A DNA stretch of 6,666 nt from an uncultured Candidatus Melainabacteria bacterium (GCA_937895785.1 CALBKW010000077.1:1-6666); one strand, 5' to 3'. Shown: positions 1 through 6,316, counted from the stretch's first letter. Numbers and translations are program-made. The notes: a model not told the origin generated them from the letters alone.

Positions 1-153
1 GAAATCAAGTATGTTGATTCAGATGGAGGAGATTCTGCAAAAATTGTTGCGTTTATGAATGTAAAATGTAATAATCCTATTCAAGCTTTGTACAAAGACG
101 TAGAAAAAATTAAAGGTATAACTTCTATTTCAATAAGAGAGGCAGATGAATAG
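1..153 (+). CDS. C-terminal fragment of an unidentified protein, possibly ACT-like domain
   Basis: The window opens inside a reading frame that stays open for 50 codons and ends with TAG; its start lies upstream of the window. The visible tail has a pattern of a beta strand (KIVAFMNV), a helix (PIQALYKDVEKIKG) and a final strand (ITSISIRE). This is the usual order at the end of ACT-like regulatory domains, including the cytoplasmic C-terminus of MgtC/SapB-family membrane proteins. That resemblance is an inference from a short fragment and the protein cannot be named. The last codons overlap the start of the following TPR gene by 8 nt (ATGAATAG), so the two are probably co-transcribed and translationally coupled. 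Reading frame, codon use and the coupling support a real gene; the function is open. Confidence 0.6.
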   Translation, partial: EIKYVDSDGGDSAKIVAFMNVKCNNPIQALYKDVEKIKGITSISIREADE

Positions 154-1477
154 TCAATCTCAAAAAAAAACTAAAAAGAAACCTAATCCTCTTTTTGAGG
201 GTGATAGATGGGATTATTTAAAGACATTTTTAACCACATTGTTTATTGTGGTTATGTTCGGCATTTTTAATATTTTTTATATGATTCACAATATTTTTAA
301 CGATAATGTGAAAAGCCGATATAACGTAGATGCAGCATTTGAATCTTATTTAGTAGATGTTTTAATTGACCAAAATATTGATTTATCAAAAAGATATCCT
401 AAAAATTACGCTACAAATATGCGTTTAGGTATTTTATATAGCTACAAACGTGATTATACAAATGCTGAAAGAGAATTTAAAAACTCTGTTGAAAAGGCTG
501 TTGCATACGATTATACTCCAAGTTATCAATTGGCAAAATTGTACGTAAAAATTAATCGTTTGCAAGATGCACAAGATATTATGGATAACATTGGAGAACG
601 TCCAAATAAAAGGTTGATTAACTTTAAAGGTGATATCTATAATAAACTAGGCGAAGCTTATTATAATCAAGGCTATTACGCTCTTTCTATGGTCAAATAT
701 GAAAAAGCGATGTCTTATTACCAAATAATAAGTAAGAAAAAATTAAAAGAAACGAAAGGCATGTATATAGTTTCATGCATAGCTCTTGCAGATAATTATG
801 TGCAAGTTGGTAAAATTGATGATGCAATCTTATCTTTAGAAAAGGCATATGAACTTGAACCTAAAAACATAACTTTAAATTATAAATTAGGTTTATTATA
901 TTCAGACAATGATGTCCAAAAAGCTTACAAGTTACTAACGTTTGTCAATAATGAAGACCCTGAAATCATGAATTACGATTTGTATTTTGATTTGATAAAC
1001 AAAATAGCGGACCTAGAGGCAGAAAATGGCAGACCTACGGAGGCTGAATTATACAGAAAAAAAGCACTGCAATACCAAAAATTTGTTAAAAATAACTTGC
1101 TTTATGATAAAGATTTGTTCTTTGATGTGATGAAATTAGATGTAAATAACGATATTGCCGCACAAGAACATATTATAAATTTGCAATTTAGATTACAAAA
1201 TAATTCGAGTTTAGATATTTCAAATTTGTATGTAAAAGCTGTGTTTAAAGACGGTGACAAAATTTTTCAAACCTCAACACAACAACTTTATGATGAAACA
1301 AGAGTTTTTAAAGCTGGTGTAACAACTCCGCCTATTTCAATTAGTGCATCTGAACCTTATAGTAAGGATTATAGACCTGACCAAGACTGGGTTGTTCAAG
1401 TATATGCGTATAAATATCCAAAATACAGAGTTTTAATTTTTGAAAAACAGTTGAAAAAGCCTAATTTGACTCCTTAA
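146..1477 (+). CDS. Membrane-anchored tetratricopeptide-repeat (TPR) protein
   Basis: A 443-residue protein with a lysine-rich cytoplasmic start (residues 1-20) and one hydrophobic segment at about 28-50, so probably a single-pass inner-membrane protein with its bulk outside the cytoplasm. Residues about 88-270 hold degenerate TPR helices; the clearest units are about 88-121 (LGILYSYKRDYTNAEREF) and 211-240 (ADNYVQVGKIDDAILSLEKA). TPRs are protein-interaction scaffolds. Residues about 335-440 change character to alternating beta-type sequence (INLQFRLQNNSSLDISNLYV), suggesting an Ig-like or FxLyD-like sandwich; this is inferred from pattern only. The ATG overlaps the stop of the preceding gene, and AGAGAGG at 136-142 lies 3 nt before it, which is close but usable, so this start is preferred. 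The 3' end overlaps the converging U32 gene by 17 nt. No enzymatic motif is seen. Partner and role are unknown; envelope assembly or secretion scaffolding is a guess. Confidence 0.85.
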   Translation: MNSQSQKKTKKKPNPLFEGDRWDYLKTFLTTLFIVVMFGIFNIFYMIHNIFNDNVKSRYNVDAAFESYLVDVLIDQNIDLSKRYPKNYATNMRLGILYSYKRDYTNAEREFKNSVEKAVAYDYTPSYQLAKLYVKINRLQDAQDIMDNIGERPNKRLINFKGDIYNKLGEAYYNQGYYALSMVKYEKAMSYYQIISKKKLKETKGMYIVSCIALADNYVQVGKIDDAILSLEKAYELEPKNITLNYKLGLLYSDNDVQKAYKLLTFVNNEDPEIMNYDLYFDLINKIADLEAENGRPTEAELYRKKALQYQKFVKNNLLYDKDLFFDVMKLDVNNDIAAQEHIINLQFRLQNNSSLDISNLYVKAVFKDGDKIFQTSTQQLYDETRVFKAGVTTPPISISASEPYSKDYRPDQDWVVQVYAYKYPKYRVLIFEKQLKKPNLTP

Positions 1478-3218
1478 AAATTTGCATTTGACAGTTTTTA
1501 CAATCAAATTTCAATTTGTATTTTTGATTTTTTTCATCAATCAAATACAAGTTAATAGGTCTTTTGCATAAATTAAATGCATATTTCAAGCAATGTTTTG
1601 TTGTCATTAACGGCTTTTCTTTTGTCGATAATCCACTTTCAAGAGATTTTTCTGTAATTTTGCAATTACATTTTTCGTAAAATCTTTTTGCATATTCATT
1701 GTGTACATTTCCTCTGAAGTCAATTTCTTTTTCAGGATAATCAGTATATTTTAGAGGTTTTTGTTCTATTTTTTTATAATTTTTAATACGTTCATCCATT
1801 AATTTATTAAATAAATCTCTTCGCAAATTATTGATTTGAGAAACTGGTAGAAATGGAAGATTTGTTGCATTTATCGCGATTTTTTCGCAGAAAAAATCGC
1901 TCTCACCTGTTTTTTGAAGTTGGCGAGTTAATGTTTCTTCCATTTTTTCTCTATTTTTTGCGGTTTCTGTTGATTGGATTAATATTGAAGCCTTATTGTT
2001 ATCTTCATCAATAGCCTCAATTTTGTTTTCTAAAACAGTTATTTTCACTGCAATTTGGCGTTTTGTTTTTGATGTTTTTAATTGTTTTTCAAATTCTACA
2101 TCAGAATTTCGGTAAACAATTAAGCCCTTTTTAATTCCCATCATTTTGTTTGGATAAATTTTGTTCCCTTCAACTTTATTTACTAAACATCCTGTTCCGT
2201 TGAAATATAAGCCGTCTTGAGCGTGTAAATTGTTGTTTTTAATTACAAAATAATTTTTACCAACTTCTTCTATTTTTCCAATTTTTTCACCGATTGATTT
2301 TGGTGTGTCAAAGTTGAATATTTTTTGACGACCTTCTAAAAAATAATCTGTAAAACCCCTATTGAAGGATTTTGAAACATTAGGCTCAAAGTCTAAAAAG
2401 ACTTTTCCTGAAGAAGTTTTCTCACCAATTTTATCAAGTTTTTGTCGATAATATGCAACTACATTTTTGATATAGTTTTCGTCTTTTAAACGTCCTTCAA
2501 TTTTAAAAGATGATACACCTATTTTTGCAAGTTCGTTGATGTGTTCTGATGCGTTAAAGTCTTTTAAACTCAATAAATGTTTTTCTTTTGCTAAAATGTT
2601 GCCTTTATCATCAACAAGTGAATATTTTTTTCTGCAAGGTTGTGCGCATTCGCCTCTGTTTGCCGAACGACCACCTATTGAATAGCTCAAATAACATTGT
2701 CCGCTGTAACTTACGCATAATGCTCCATGGATGAAGGTTTCAATTTCGCATGATGTATTTTTGCAAATTTCTTCAATTTCTTTTAAAGATAATTCTCTTG
2801 CTAAAATTACTCGCTCAATACCAAGTTTGTCAAAGAATTGAGCTTTTTCTAAAGTTCTGTTGTTACATTGAGTGCTTGCATAAAGTTGAATTGGCGGAAG
2901 TTTTCCTTCTAACGCAAGCTCCAAAATGCCCATATCTTGAACAATTACACCATCGACATTTATTTTATACAGTGCTTCAATTAATTTTTGAGCTTCTATA
3001 ATTTCATAATCGTCTAAAATGGTGTTTATTGTGCAATAAACACGAACATAAAATTTGTGTGCATAATTAACAACTTCTTGAATATCCTTTAAGCTATTTC
3101 CAGCCGAAGAACGAGCCCCAAAAGATTTTGCGCCAATGTAAATTGCATCAGCGCCGTAATTTATAGCACTAATTGCACATTCTTTATTTTGAGCTGGAGC
3201 AAGTAATTCTAGTTTCAT
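1461..3218 (-). CDS. U32-family protein, RlhA/YdcP-like (probable RNA hydroxylation enzyme)
   Basis: A 585-residue member of the family annotated as peptidase U32 (collagenase-like). The N-terminal barrel-like domain starts with LELLAPAQN and carries the U32 signature at about 160-196: ETFIHGALCVSYSGQC, then NRGECAQPCR, with Cys168, Cys175, Cys191 and Cys195. FKIEGRLK at 238-245 is another family hallmark. Residues about 385-475 resemble the DUF3656 domain (KRQIAVKITV ... FLPVSQINNLRRDLF). The C-terminus has a separate cysteine motif (MTTKHCLKYAFNLC, FDCKNCQM). This order matches E. coli RlhA, which is needed for 5-hydroxycytidine at 23S rRNA C2501, more than the shorter tRNA enzyme TrhP. In characterised relatives (UbiU/UbiV) the cysteines bind a 4Fe-4S cluster; the same here is inferred. 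The ATG overlaps the stop of the UDP-xylose synthase gene (TAATG) and has no clear own Shine-Dalgarno, so translational coupling is likely. Protease activity is not expected. The exact RNA substrate is uncertain. Confidence 0.9.
   Translation of the reverse strand: MKLELLAPAQNKECAISAINYGADAIYIGAKSFGARSSAGNSLKDIQEVVNYAHKFYVRVYCTINTILDDYEIIEAQKLIEALYKINVDGVIVQDMGILELALEGKLPPIQLYASTQCNNRTLEKAQFFDKLGIERVILARELSLKEIEEICKNTSCEIETFIHGALCVSYSGQCYLSYSIGGRSANRGECAQPCRKKYSLVDDKGNILAKEKHLLSLKDFNASEHINELAKIGVSSFKIEGRLKDENYIKNVVAYYRQKLDKIGEKTSSGKVFLDFEPNVSKSFNRGFTDYFLEGRQKIFNFDTPKSIGEKIGKIEEVGKNYFVIKNNNLHAQDGLYFNGTGCLVNKVEGNKIYPNKMMGIKKGLIVYRNSDVEFEKQLKTSKTKRQIAVKITVLENKIEAIDEDNNKASILIQSTETAKNREKMEETLTRQLQKTGESDFFCEKIAINATNLPFLPVSQINNLRRDLFNKLMDERIKNYKKIEQKPLKYTDYPEKEIDFRGNVHNEYAKRFYEKCNCKITEKSLESGLSTKEKPLMTTKHCLKYAFNLCKRPINLYLIDEKNQKYKLKFDCKNCQMQIFKESN
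1876..1900. repeat. Perfect 11-bp inverted repeat inside the U32 gene
   Basis: GCGATTTTTTC (1876-1886) and GAAAAAATCGC (1890-1900) are exact reverse complements separated by only 3 nt. The repeat lies in the coding sequence for residues SDFFCEKIA of the U32 protein (about 440-448), so it could fold as a tight stem-loop in the mRNA. It is not followed by a T-run in the direction of transcription that would make it an ordinary terminator. Function is unknown. Confidence 0.75.
3022..3043. repeat. Perfect 10-bp inverted repeat near the 5' end of the U32 gene
   Basis: GTGTTTATTG (3022-3031) and CAATAAACAC (3034-3043) are exact reverse complements with 2 nt between them. In RNA one pair would open, giving a 9-bp stem with a 4-nt loop. 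It lies in codons for about residues 59-66 of the U32 protein (VYCTINTI). It may be a chance product of codon choice or an mRNA structure. Confidence 0.7.
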
Positions 3219-4150
3219 TATAGTGTGCTTTCAAAGTATTCAATAGTTTTCTTTAAACCGTCTTCTAGTTTGATTGTAGGTTCGTAATTCAATTCTTTTC
3301 TTGCTAAAGTCAAATCAGGACGACGTTTTACAGGATCATCTGAAGGAAGTGGCTTATAAACAATCTTAGAATTAGAATTTGTAAGTTTGATAACTTGTTC
3401 AGCCAATTCTTTGATTGTAAATTCACCGTCGTTACCAACATTAACTGGTCCGTGAAAACCATCTTTGTTCATCAATGCCATCATTCCTCTAACTAAATCA
3501 TCGACATAGCAGAAGGAACGTGTTTGAGAACCGTCACCGTAAATAGTTATATCTTGGTTTTTTAGGGCTTGAATGATAAAGTTTGAAACAACTCTTCCGT
3601 CATTTTCAGCCATTCTTGGACCATAAGTATTAAAAATGCGAATAATTTTTATATCAATATTATGTTGACGGTGATAGTCCATCATTAGAGTTTCTGCAAC
3701 ACGTTTACCCTCATCATAGCAACTTCTTATGCCGATTGGGTTAACGTTTCCCCAGTATTCTTCTTTTTGAGGGTGCATTAATGGGTCGCCGTAAACTTCA
3801 CTTGTAGAGGCTTGTAATATCTTCGCCTTAGTACGTTTTGCAATGCCAAGCATGTTAGTTACACCCAAAACGCTAGTTTTTATTGTTTTTATGGCATTAA
3901 ATTGATAGTGTACTGGGCTTGCTGGACAAGCAAGGTTATAAATTTCATCAGCTTCAAGTCTGATAGGTTCAATAATGTCGTGGCGGATTAGTTCAAAATG
4001 TTTGTCGCCAATAAGGTGCTCAACATTCTTTTTTGAACCAGTGAAAAAGTTGTCTAAACATGTAACATAGTTGCCTTGTTCTATAAGTTTTTCACAAAGG
4101 TGTGAGCCGATAAAACCTGCACCACCTGTAACTAATATTGTTTTTGCCAT
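3218..4150 (-). CDS. uxs: UDP-glucuronate decarboxylase (UDP-xylose synthase)
   Basis: A 310-residue extended short-chain dehydrogenase that converts UDP-glucuronate to UDP-xylose and CO2 using bound NAD+, in the cytoplasm. The Rossmann motif TGGAGFIGSH is at 8-17. The family-typical NLACPASPVHYQ (72-83) and STSEVYGDP (115-123, with catalytic-type Ser/Thr and Glu118) are present. The SDR pair is Tyr145/Lys149 (YDEGK), followed by RIFNTYGPRM (171-180), GDGSQTRSFCYVDD (205-218) and the RRPD segment (276-279) containing the conserved arginine. The length is normal for the bacterial single-domain enzyme. The ACPASP and RRPD signatures separate it from dTDP-glucose 4,6-dehydratases and UDP-glucose epimerases. 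A GAGG Shine-Dalgarno lies 8 nt before the ATG. It is the first gene of a leftward pair, its stop overlapping the U32 start. The two nearby glycosyltransferases suggest that its product feeds a surface polysaccharide, possibly through a xylose or related sugar. Confidence 0.93.
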   Translation of the reverse strand: MAKTILVTGGAGFIGSHLCEKLIEQGNYVTCLDNFFTGSKKNVEHLIGDKHFELIRHDIIEPIRLEADEIYNLACPASPVHYQFNAIKTIKTSVLGVTNMLGIAKRTKAKILQASTSEVYGDPLMHPQKEEYWGNVNPIGIRSCYDEGKRVAETLMMDYHRQHNIDIKIIRIFNTYGPRMAENDGRVVSNFIIQALKNQDITIYGDGSQTRSFCYVDDLVRGMMALMNKDGFHGPVNVGNDGEFTIKELAEQVIKLTNSNSKIVYKPLPSDDPVKRRPDLTLARKELNYEPTIKLEDGLKKTIEYFESTL

Positions 4151-4158
4151 ATTTTAAA

Positions 4159-4162
4159 CCTC
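4159..4162 (-). promoter_or_regulatory. Ribosome binding site of the UDP-xylose synthase gene
   Basis: On the minus strand GAGG sits 8 nt upstream of the ATG at 4150-4148, a normal Shine-Dalgarno distance, and supports that start. A TATGAT hexamer a little further upstream (4181-4176, minus strand) could be the -10 box, but no convincing -35 box stands at the right distance, so the promoter itself is not called. Confidence 0.55.
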
Positions 4163-4291
4163 GTATTTAGATTTTATCATAAATAAATGAGTAATAAAGA
4201 TATTTAATCGGCTATTTGTTTGATGTGATTTATAAAAAAAACATTTACTATCATTATGTAGATTTGAAGGTTAAAAATAAGAAAATACAAT

Positions 4292-5206
4292 ATGAATAAA
4301 GTTGCTATATTTGCGCATTATGACAAGAAAAACATAATTGATGATTACGTTATTTTTTATGTAAAAGAATTACAAAAAATAGCGAGGGATGTTATTTTTG
4401 TTTCCTGTTGTGATTTACCAGAAGAAGAATTAAATAAACTAGATTGTTATAAATTAGTTCAAAAGCACAATGAATATGATTTTGGGTCGTATAAAAGAGG
4501 CTTTAATTTTGCGAAAGAAAAAAATCTTTTAAAAGATTGCGAGGAACTAATTTTTGTAAATGATAGTTGTTATGGACCTTTTAAACCATTAGAAAAAATT
4601 TTTAATCAAATGTCCGTAACCGACTGTGATTTTTGGGGGTTAACCAAAAACAGAATTGGATTTAAAAAATTAAAAAATGGCAAAGTAAAAGATGTTTATT
4701 GCCCGCACATTCAATCATATTTTCTAGTTTTAAGACAAAGTGCATTCAATTCAAAGTCTTTTGAGGACTTTATCAACTCTGTTGAATATCAAGAAAATAA
4801 AAATGATATTATTTTAAAATATGAAATTGGACTTACAAAAACTCTTGAAAAGGCAGGTTTTAAATCTGATTTTGCAATAAAAGATTTTTATAAAAAGAAT
4901 AATCCAACAATCTTTAAATGGCGTAAATTGTATGAGGAAACAGATTTTCCGTTTGTAAAATGCTCAGTTTTAAGACTTCAAAACTATCTGCACACAACAA
5001 TCGAAGGATGGAAAGAACTGTTTACTTCGGAACAGATTTTAATGATTGAAAAAAATTTAAAATATACTTCACGTGTAAAACCAATAAGGCATAGAGCGCC
5101 AAGATTTTTGAAAGAATTTGTTATGAATGTAATTCCTAAAGGCACTTCTAAACGTGCTGCAATTGCACGAAAATTGTTAGTTTGGTTTCCTGTATTTATT
5201 GATTAA
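4292..5206 (+). CDS. RgpF-like glycosyltransferase (rhamnan synthesis protein F family)
   Basis: A 304-residue protein with the layout of the RgpF family (rhamnan synthesis F), which takes part in building rhamnose-containing and other cell-surface polysaccharides. It opens with VAIFAHYDKKNIIDDYVIFYVKEL-type sequence (4-27). Family-typical blocks follow: NEYDFGSYKRG (60-70), FVNDSCYGPF (88-97, an acidic DS/YGP site in the position of a nucleotide-sugar motif), DFWGLT (113-118), HIQSYFLVLR (139-148) and EIGLT (178-182). No signal peptide or membrane segment is obvious; the basic C-terminus may touch the membrane. It is shorter than streptococcal RgpF and looks like a single catalytic unit. No Shine-Dalgarno stands at normal distance: GAAGG at 4266-4270 is 21 nt from the ATG. 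The start is kept because the N-terminus is family-like from residue 3. Donor and acceptor sugars cannot be read from the sequence. It is transcribed divergently from the UDP-xylose synthase and ends in a 4-nt convergent overlap. Confidence 0.85.
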   Translation: MNKVAIFAHYDKKNIIDDYVIFYVKELQKIARDVIFVSCCDLPEEELNKLDCYKLVQKHNEYDFGSYKRGFNFAKEKNLLKDCEELIFVNDSCYGPFKPLEKIFNQMSVTDCDFWGLTKNRIGFKKLKNGKVKDVYCPHIQSYFLVLRQSAFNSKSFEDFINSVEYQENKNDIILKYEIGLTKTLEKAGFKSDFAIKDFYKKNNPTIFKWRKLYEETDFPFVKCSVLRLQNYLHTTIEGWKELFTSEQILMIEKNLKYTSRVKPIRHRAPRFLKEFVMNVIPKGTSKRAAIARKLLVWFPVFID

Positions 5207-6072
5207 TCATCAAATAGTGGAGATTCCTTAGGGTTTATGCCAACAAGTTTTTTTATAGCTCTGATTGCAACAACATAGTAAAATTTAAAACGTTTTGTTG
5301 CAGTTAAAAAGGCAGTGCTTAAAAAGAATGGCAAAAATTTTATGCCAAGTTTTTGTGTTCTCCAAACGTCAAGATACGCCTCTAAATTGACACTTCGGAA
5401 TTTAGTTTTCTTTCGCCTAAAAAGGTAACTGTTTTTGTGTTGTCGCCATTTTGTAAGTTTTTCACTTATGTAATATGTCTTGTTGTTGAATGCAATGTGA
5501 ATGAATATCCACCAATCTAAAAGAGCATCTATAGGGGTATCTAACGGACATTTATCTAATGCCTCTTTTTTTATCATTACAGCGGAAAACGTTAAGATAA
5601 AATTTTCAATATTCAAATCGTAAAAAATATTTTTAGGAAAACTTAGTTTTGAAATTCTTTTTCGATTTTTGTCTAAATTATTTTTTACCGCCAAAATGGC
5701 TTTTTCATCTCCAAATTCTTCAACATCGTTAAAGATGATGCCAATTTCAGGATTATTTTTAATAGTGTCAAGCCTTTTTTCAAGTGCGTTTTCAACCCAT
5801 AAATCATCGCTTTCTAAGAAAGCAATCCATTCTCCCTTTACATATTTTAAACCAGTTTTTACGGCTTGAACAAGTCCTTTGTTTCTGTCATGACAAATTA
5901 ATTTTATACGTTTGTCGTCACAAAATGACTTAATGACTTCAACGGAATTGTCGCAAGATGCATCGTCAACGACAATGAGTTCCCAGTCGGTGTAAGTTTG
6001 ATTTAGAACAGATTTAATCGTTTCTGCAATATATTCTTCGTAATTGTAGCTTGTTGTAATTATTGAAATCAT
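5203..6072 (-). CDS. Family 2 glycosyltransferase (GT-A fold)
   Basis: A 289-residue GT2 enzyme that would transfer a sugar from a nucleotide donor to a growing surface glycan at the cytoplasmic side of the membrane. It starts at the canonical first strand (ISIITTSYNYEEYIAETIKS, 2-21). The nucleotide-binding acidic site VVDDAS is at 34-39, NKGLVQAVKTGL at 64-75, and the DXD-type metal site as FLESDDLW (85-92). LLDWWIFIHIAF (184-195) holds the probable catalytic-base Asp186, and WRQH (209-212) completes the usual C-terminal part of the fold. The tail (about 240-289) has hydrophobic and basic stretches that may associate with the membrane. The start is fixed by the family-typical N-terminus, although no clear Shine-Dalgarno precedes it. 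It converges with the RgpF-like gene, stop codons overlapping by 4 nt. An 8-bp direct repeat lies upstream in its presumed promoter region. The specific sugar is unknown. Confidence 0.93.
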   Translation of the reverse strand: MISIITTSYNYEEYIAETIKSVLNQTYTDWELIVVDDASCDNSVEVIKSFCDDKRIKLICHDRNKGLVQAVKTGLKYVKGEWIAFLESDDLWVENALEKRLDTIKNNPEIGIIFNDVEEFGDEKAILAVKNNLDKNRKRISKLSFPKNIFYDLNIENFILTFSAVMIKKEALDKCPLDTPIDALLDWWIFIHIAFNNKTYYISEKLTKWRQHKNSYLFRRKKTKFRSVNLEAYLDVWRTQKLGIKFLPFFLSTAFLTATKRFKFYYVVAIRAIKKLVGINPKESPLFDD

Positions 6073-6097
6073 AGCTGTTTAAAATATTTTTATTGTA

Positions 6098-6119
6098 TTA
6101 CCATGAGTATTTTACCATG
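6098..6119. repeat. 8-bp direct repeat upstream of the GT2 gene
   Basis: TTACCATG occurs exactly at 6098-6105 and again at 6112-6119, a 14-nt period (CATGGTAA twice when read on the minus strand). It lies just upstream of TACAAT (6097-6092, minus strand), a possible -10 box for the leftward glycosyltransferase gene, where a regulator could bind. No regulator is identified; the regulatory role is inferred from position alone. Confidence 0.45.
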
Positions 6120-6164
6120 CTGATTTATAAACTAACCAAGTTAGCTAATATTTTTAATGTGTAC

Positions 6165-6193
6165 TTGACAATTAGCTTTGATTAAAATAGAAT
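6165..6193 (+). promoter_or_regulatory. Sigma70-type promoter of tRNA-Cys
   Basis: A perfect TTGACA -35 box (6165-6170), a 17-bp spacer and TAGAAT (6188-6193, 5 of 6 to consensus) stand immediately before the tRNA gene. Transcription would begin near 6200, about 8 nt before the mature tRNA 5' end, leaving a very short leader for RNase P. The sequence AATTAAGA follows directly and is shared with the tuf promoter. Confidence 0.85.
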
Positions 6194-6207
6194 TAAGAAA
6201 AGGTTAT

Positions 6208-6279
6208 GGCGACATGGCCAAGTGGTAAGGCAGAAGCCTGCAAAGCTTTTATCCCCCAGTTCGAATCTGGGTGTCGCCT
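6208..6279 (+). tRNA. tRNA-Cys (anticodon GCA)
   Basis: The cloverleaf folds completely. The acceptor GGCGACA (6208-6214) pairs with TGTCGCC (6272-6278). The D stem is GCC/GGC with the AAGTGGTAA loop. The anticodon stem GAAGC/GCTTT contains one G-U pair around the loop CTGCAAA, which gives GCA at 6240-6242. The variable loop is 5 nt, and the T arm is CCCAG-TTCGAAT-CTGGG. The discriminator base is U (6279), the identity base expected for cysteine tRNA. The gene does not encode the 3' CCA; a T-run follows, so CCA must be added enzymatically. It is a single-gene transcription unit, with its own promoter upstream and a terminator downstream. Confidence 0.97.
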
Positions 6280-6287
6280 TTTTATTT

Positions 6288-6316
6288 AAACAGCTCTCAC
6301 ACTGAGAGCTGTTTTT
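6288..6316 (+). terminator. Intrinsic terminator after tRNA-Cys
   Basis: AAACAGCTCTCA (6288-6299) pairs perfectly with TGAGAGCTGTTT (6303-6314) around a CAC loop, and the stem runs into TTTTT (6312-6316). The 12-bp stem and T-run are typical of Rho-independent termination. It separates the tRNA transcript from the tuf promoter. Confidence 0.9.

Noticed and set aside
231..254. 8-bp inverted repeat TAACCACA/TGTGGTTA in the TPR gene
   Set aside because: The arms are short, 8 nt apart, and lie in codons for the membrane segment; chance is a sufficient explanation.
1503..1535. Possible terminator after the TPR gene (AATCAAA ... TTTGATT followed by T-run)
   Set aside because: The stem is short, all A/T apart from one pair and has a long loop; it lies in U32 coding sequence and would be too weak to call.
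2388..2405. 7-bp inverted repeat AAAGTCT/AGACTTT in the U32 gene
   Set aside because: Too short on its own to be significant in AT-rich DNA; mentioned only alongside the longer repeats.
2750..3001. An 83-codon open frame on the plus strand opposite the U32 gene
   Set aside because: It lies wholly antisense to a well-supported conserved gene, has low-complexity leucine-rich content and no ribosome binding site; it is a shadow of the real frame.
4190..4265. Promoter for the RgpF-like gene (TACTAT at 4246-4251, TTGTTT at 4217-4222)
   Set aside because: The boxes are poor matches and their spacing is wrong (23 bp); the divergent spacer must hold promoters but I cannot place them.
5669..5869. 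A 66-codon open frame on the plus strand opposite the GT2 gene
   Set aside because: It is antisense to conserved glycosyltransferase motifs, is serine/phenylalanine-rich as expected from a reverse frame, and has no start signals.
6288..6316. tRNA gene 3' end as a mobile-element attachment site
   Set aside because: No integrase gene and no repeat of the tRNA 3' end occurs elsewhere in the window; the hairpin is explained as a terminator.
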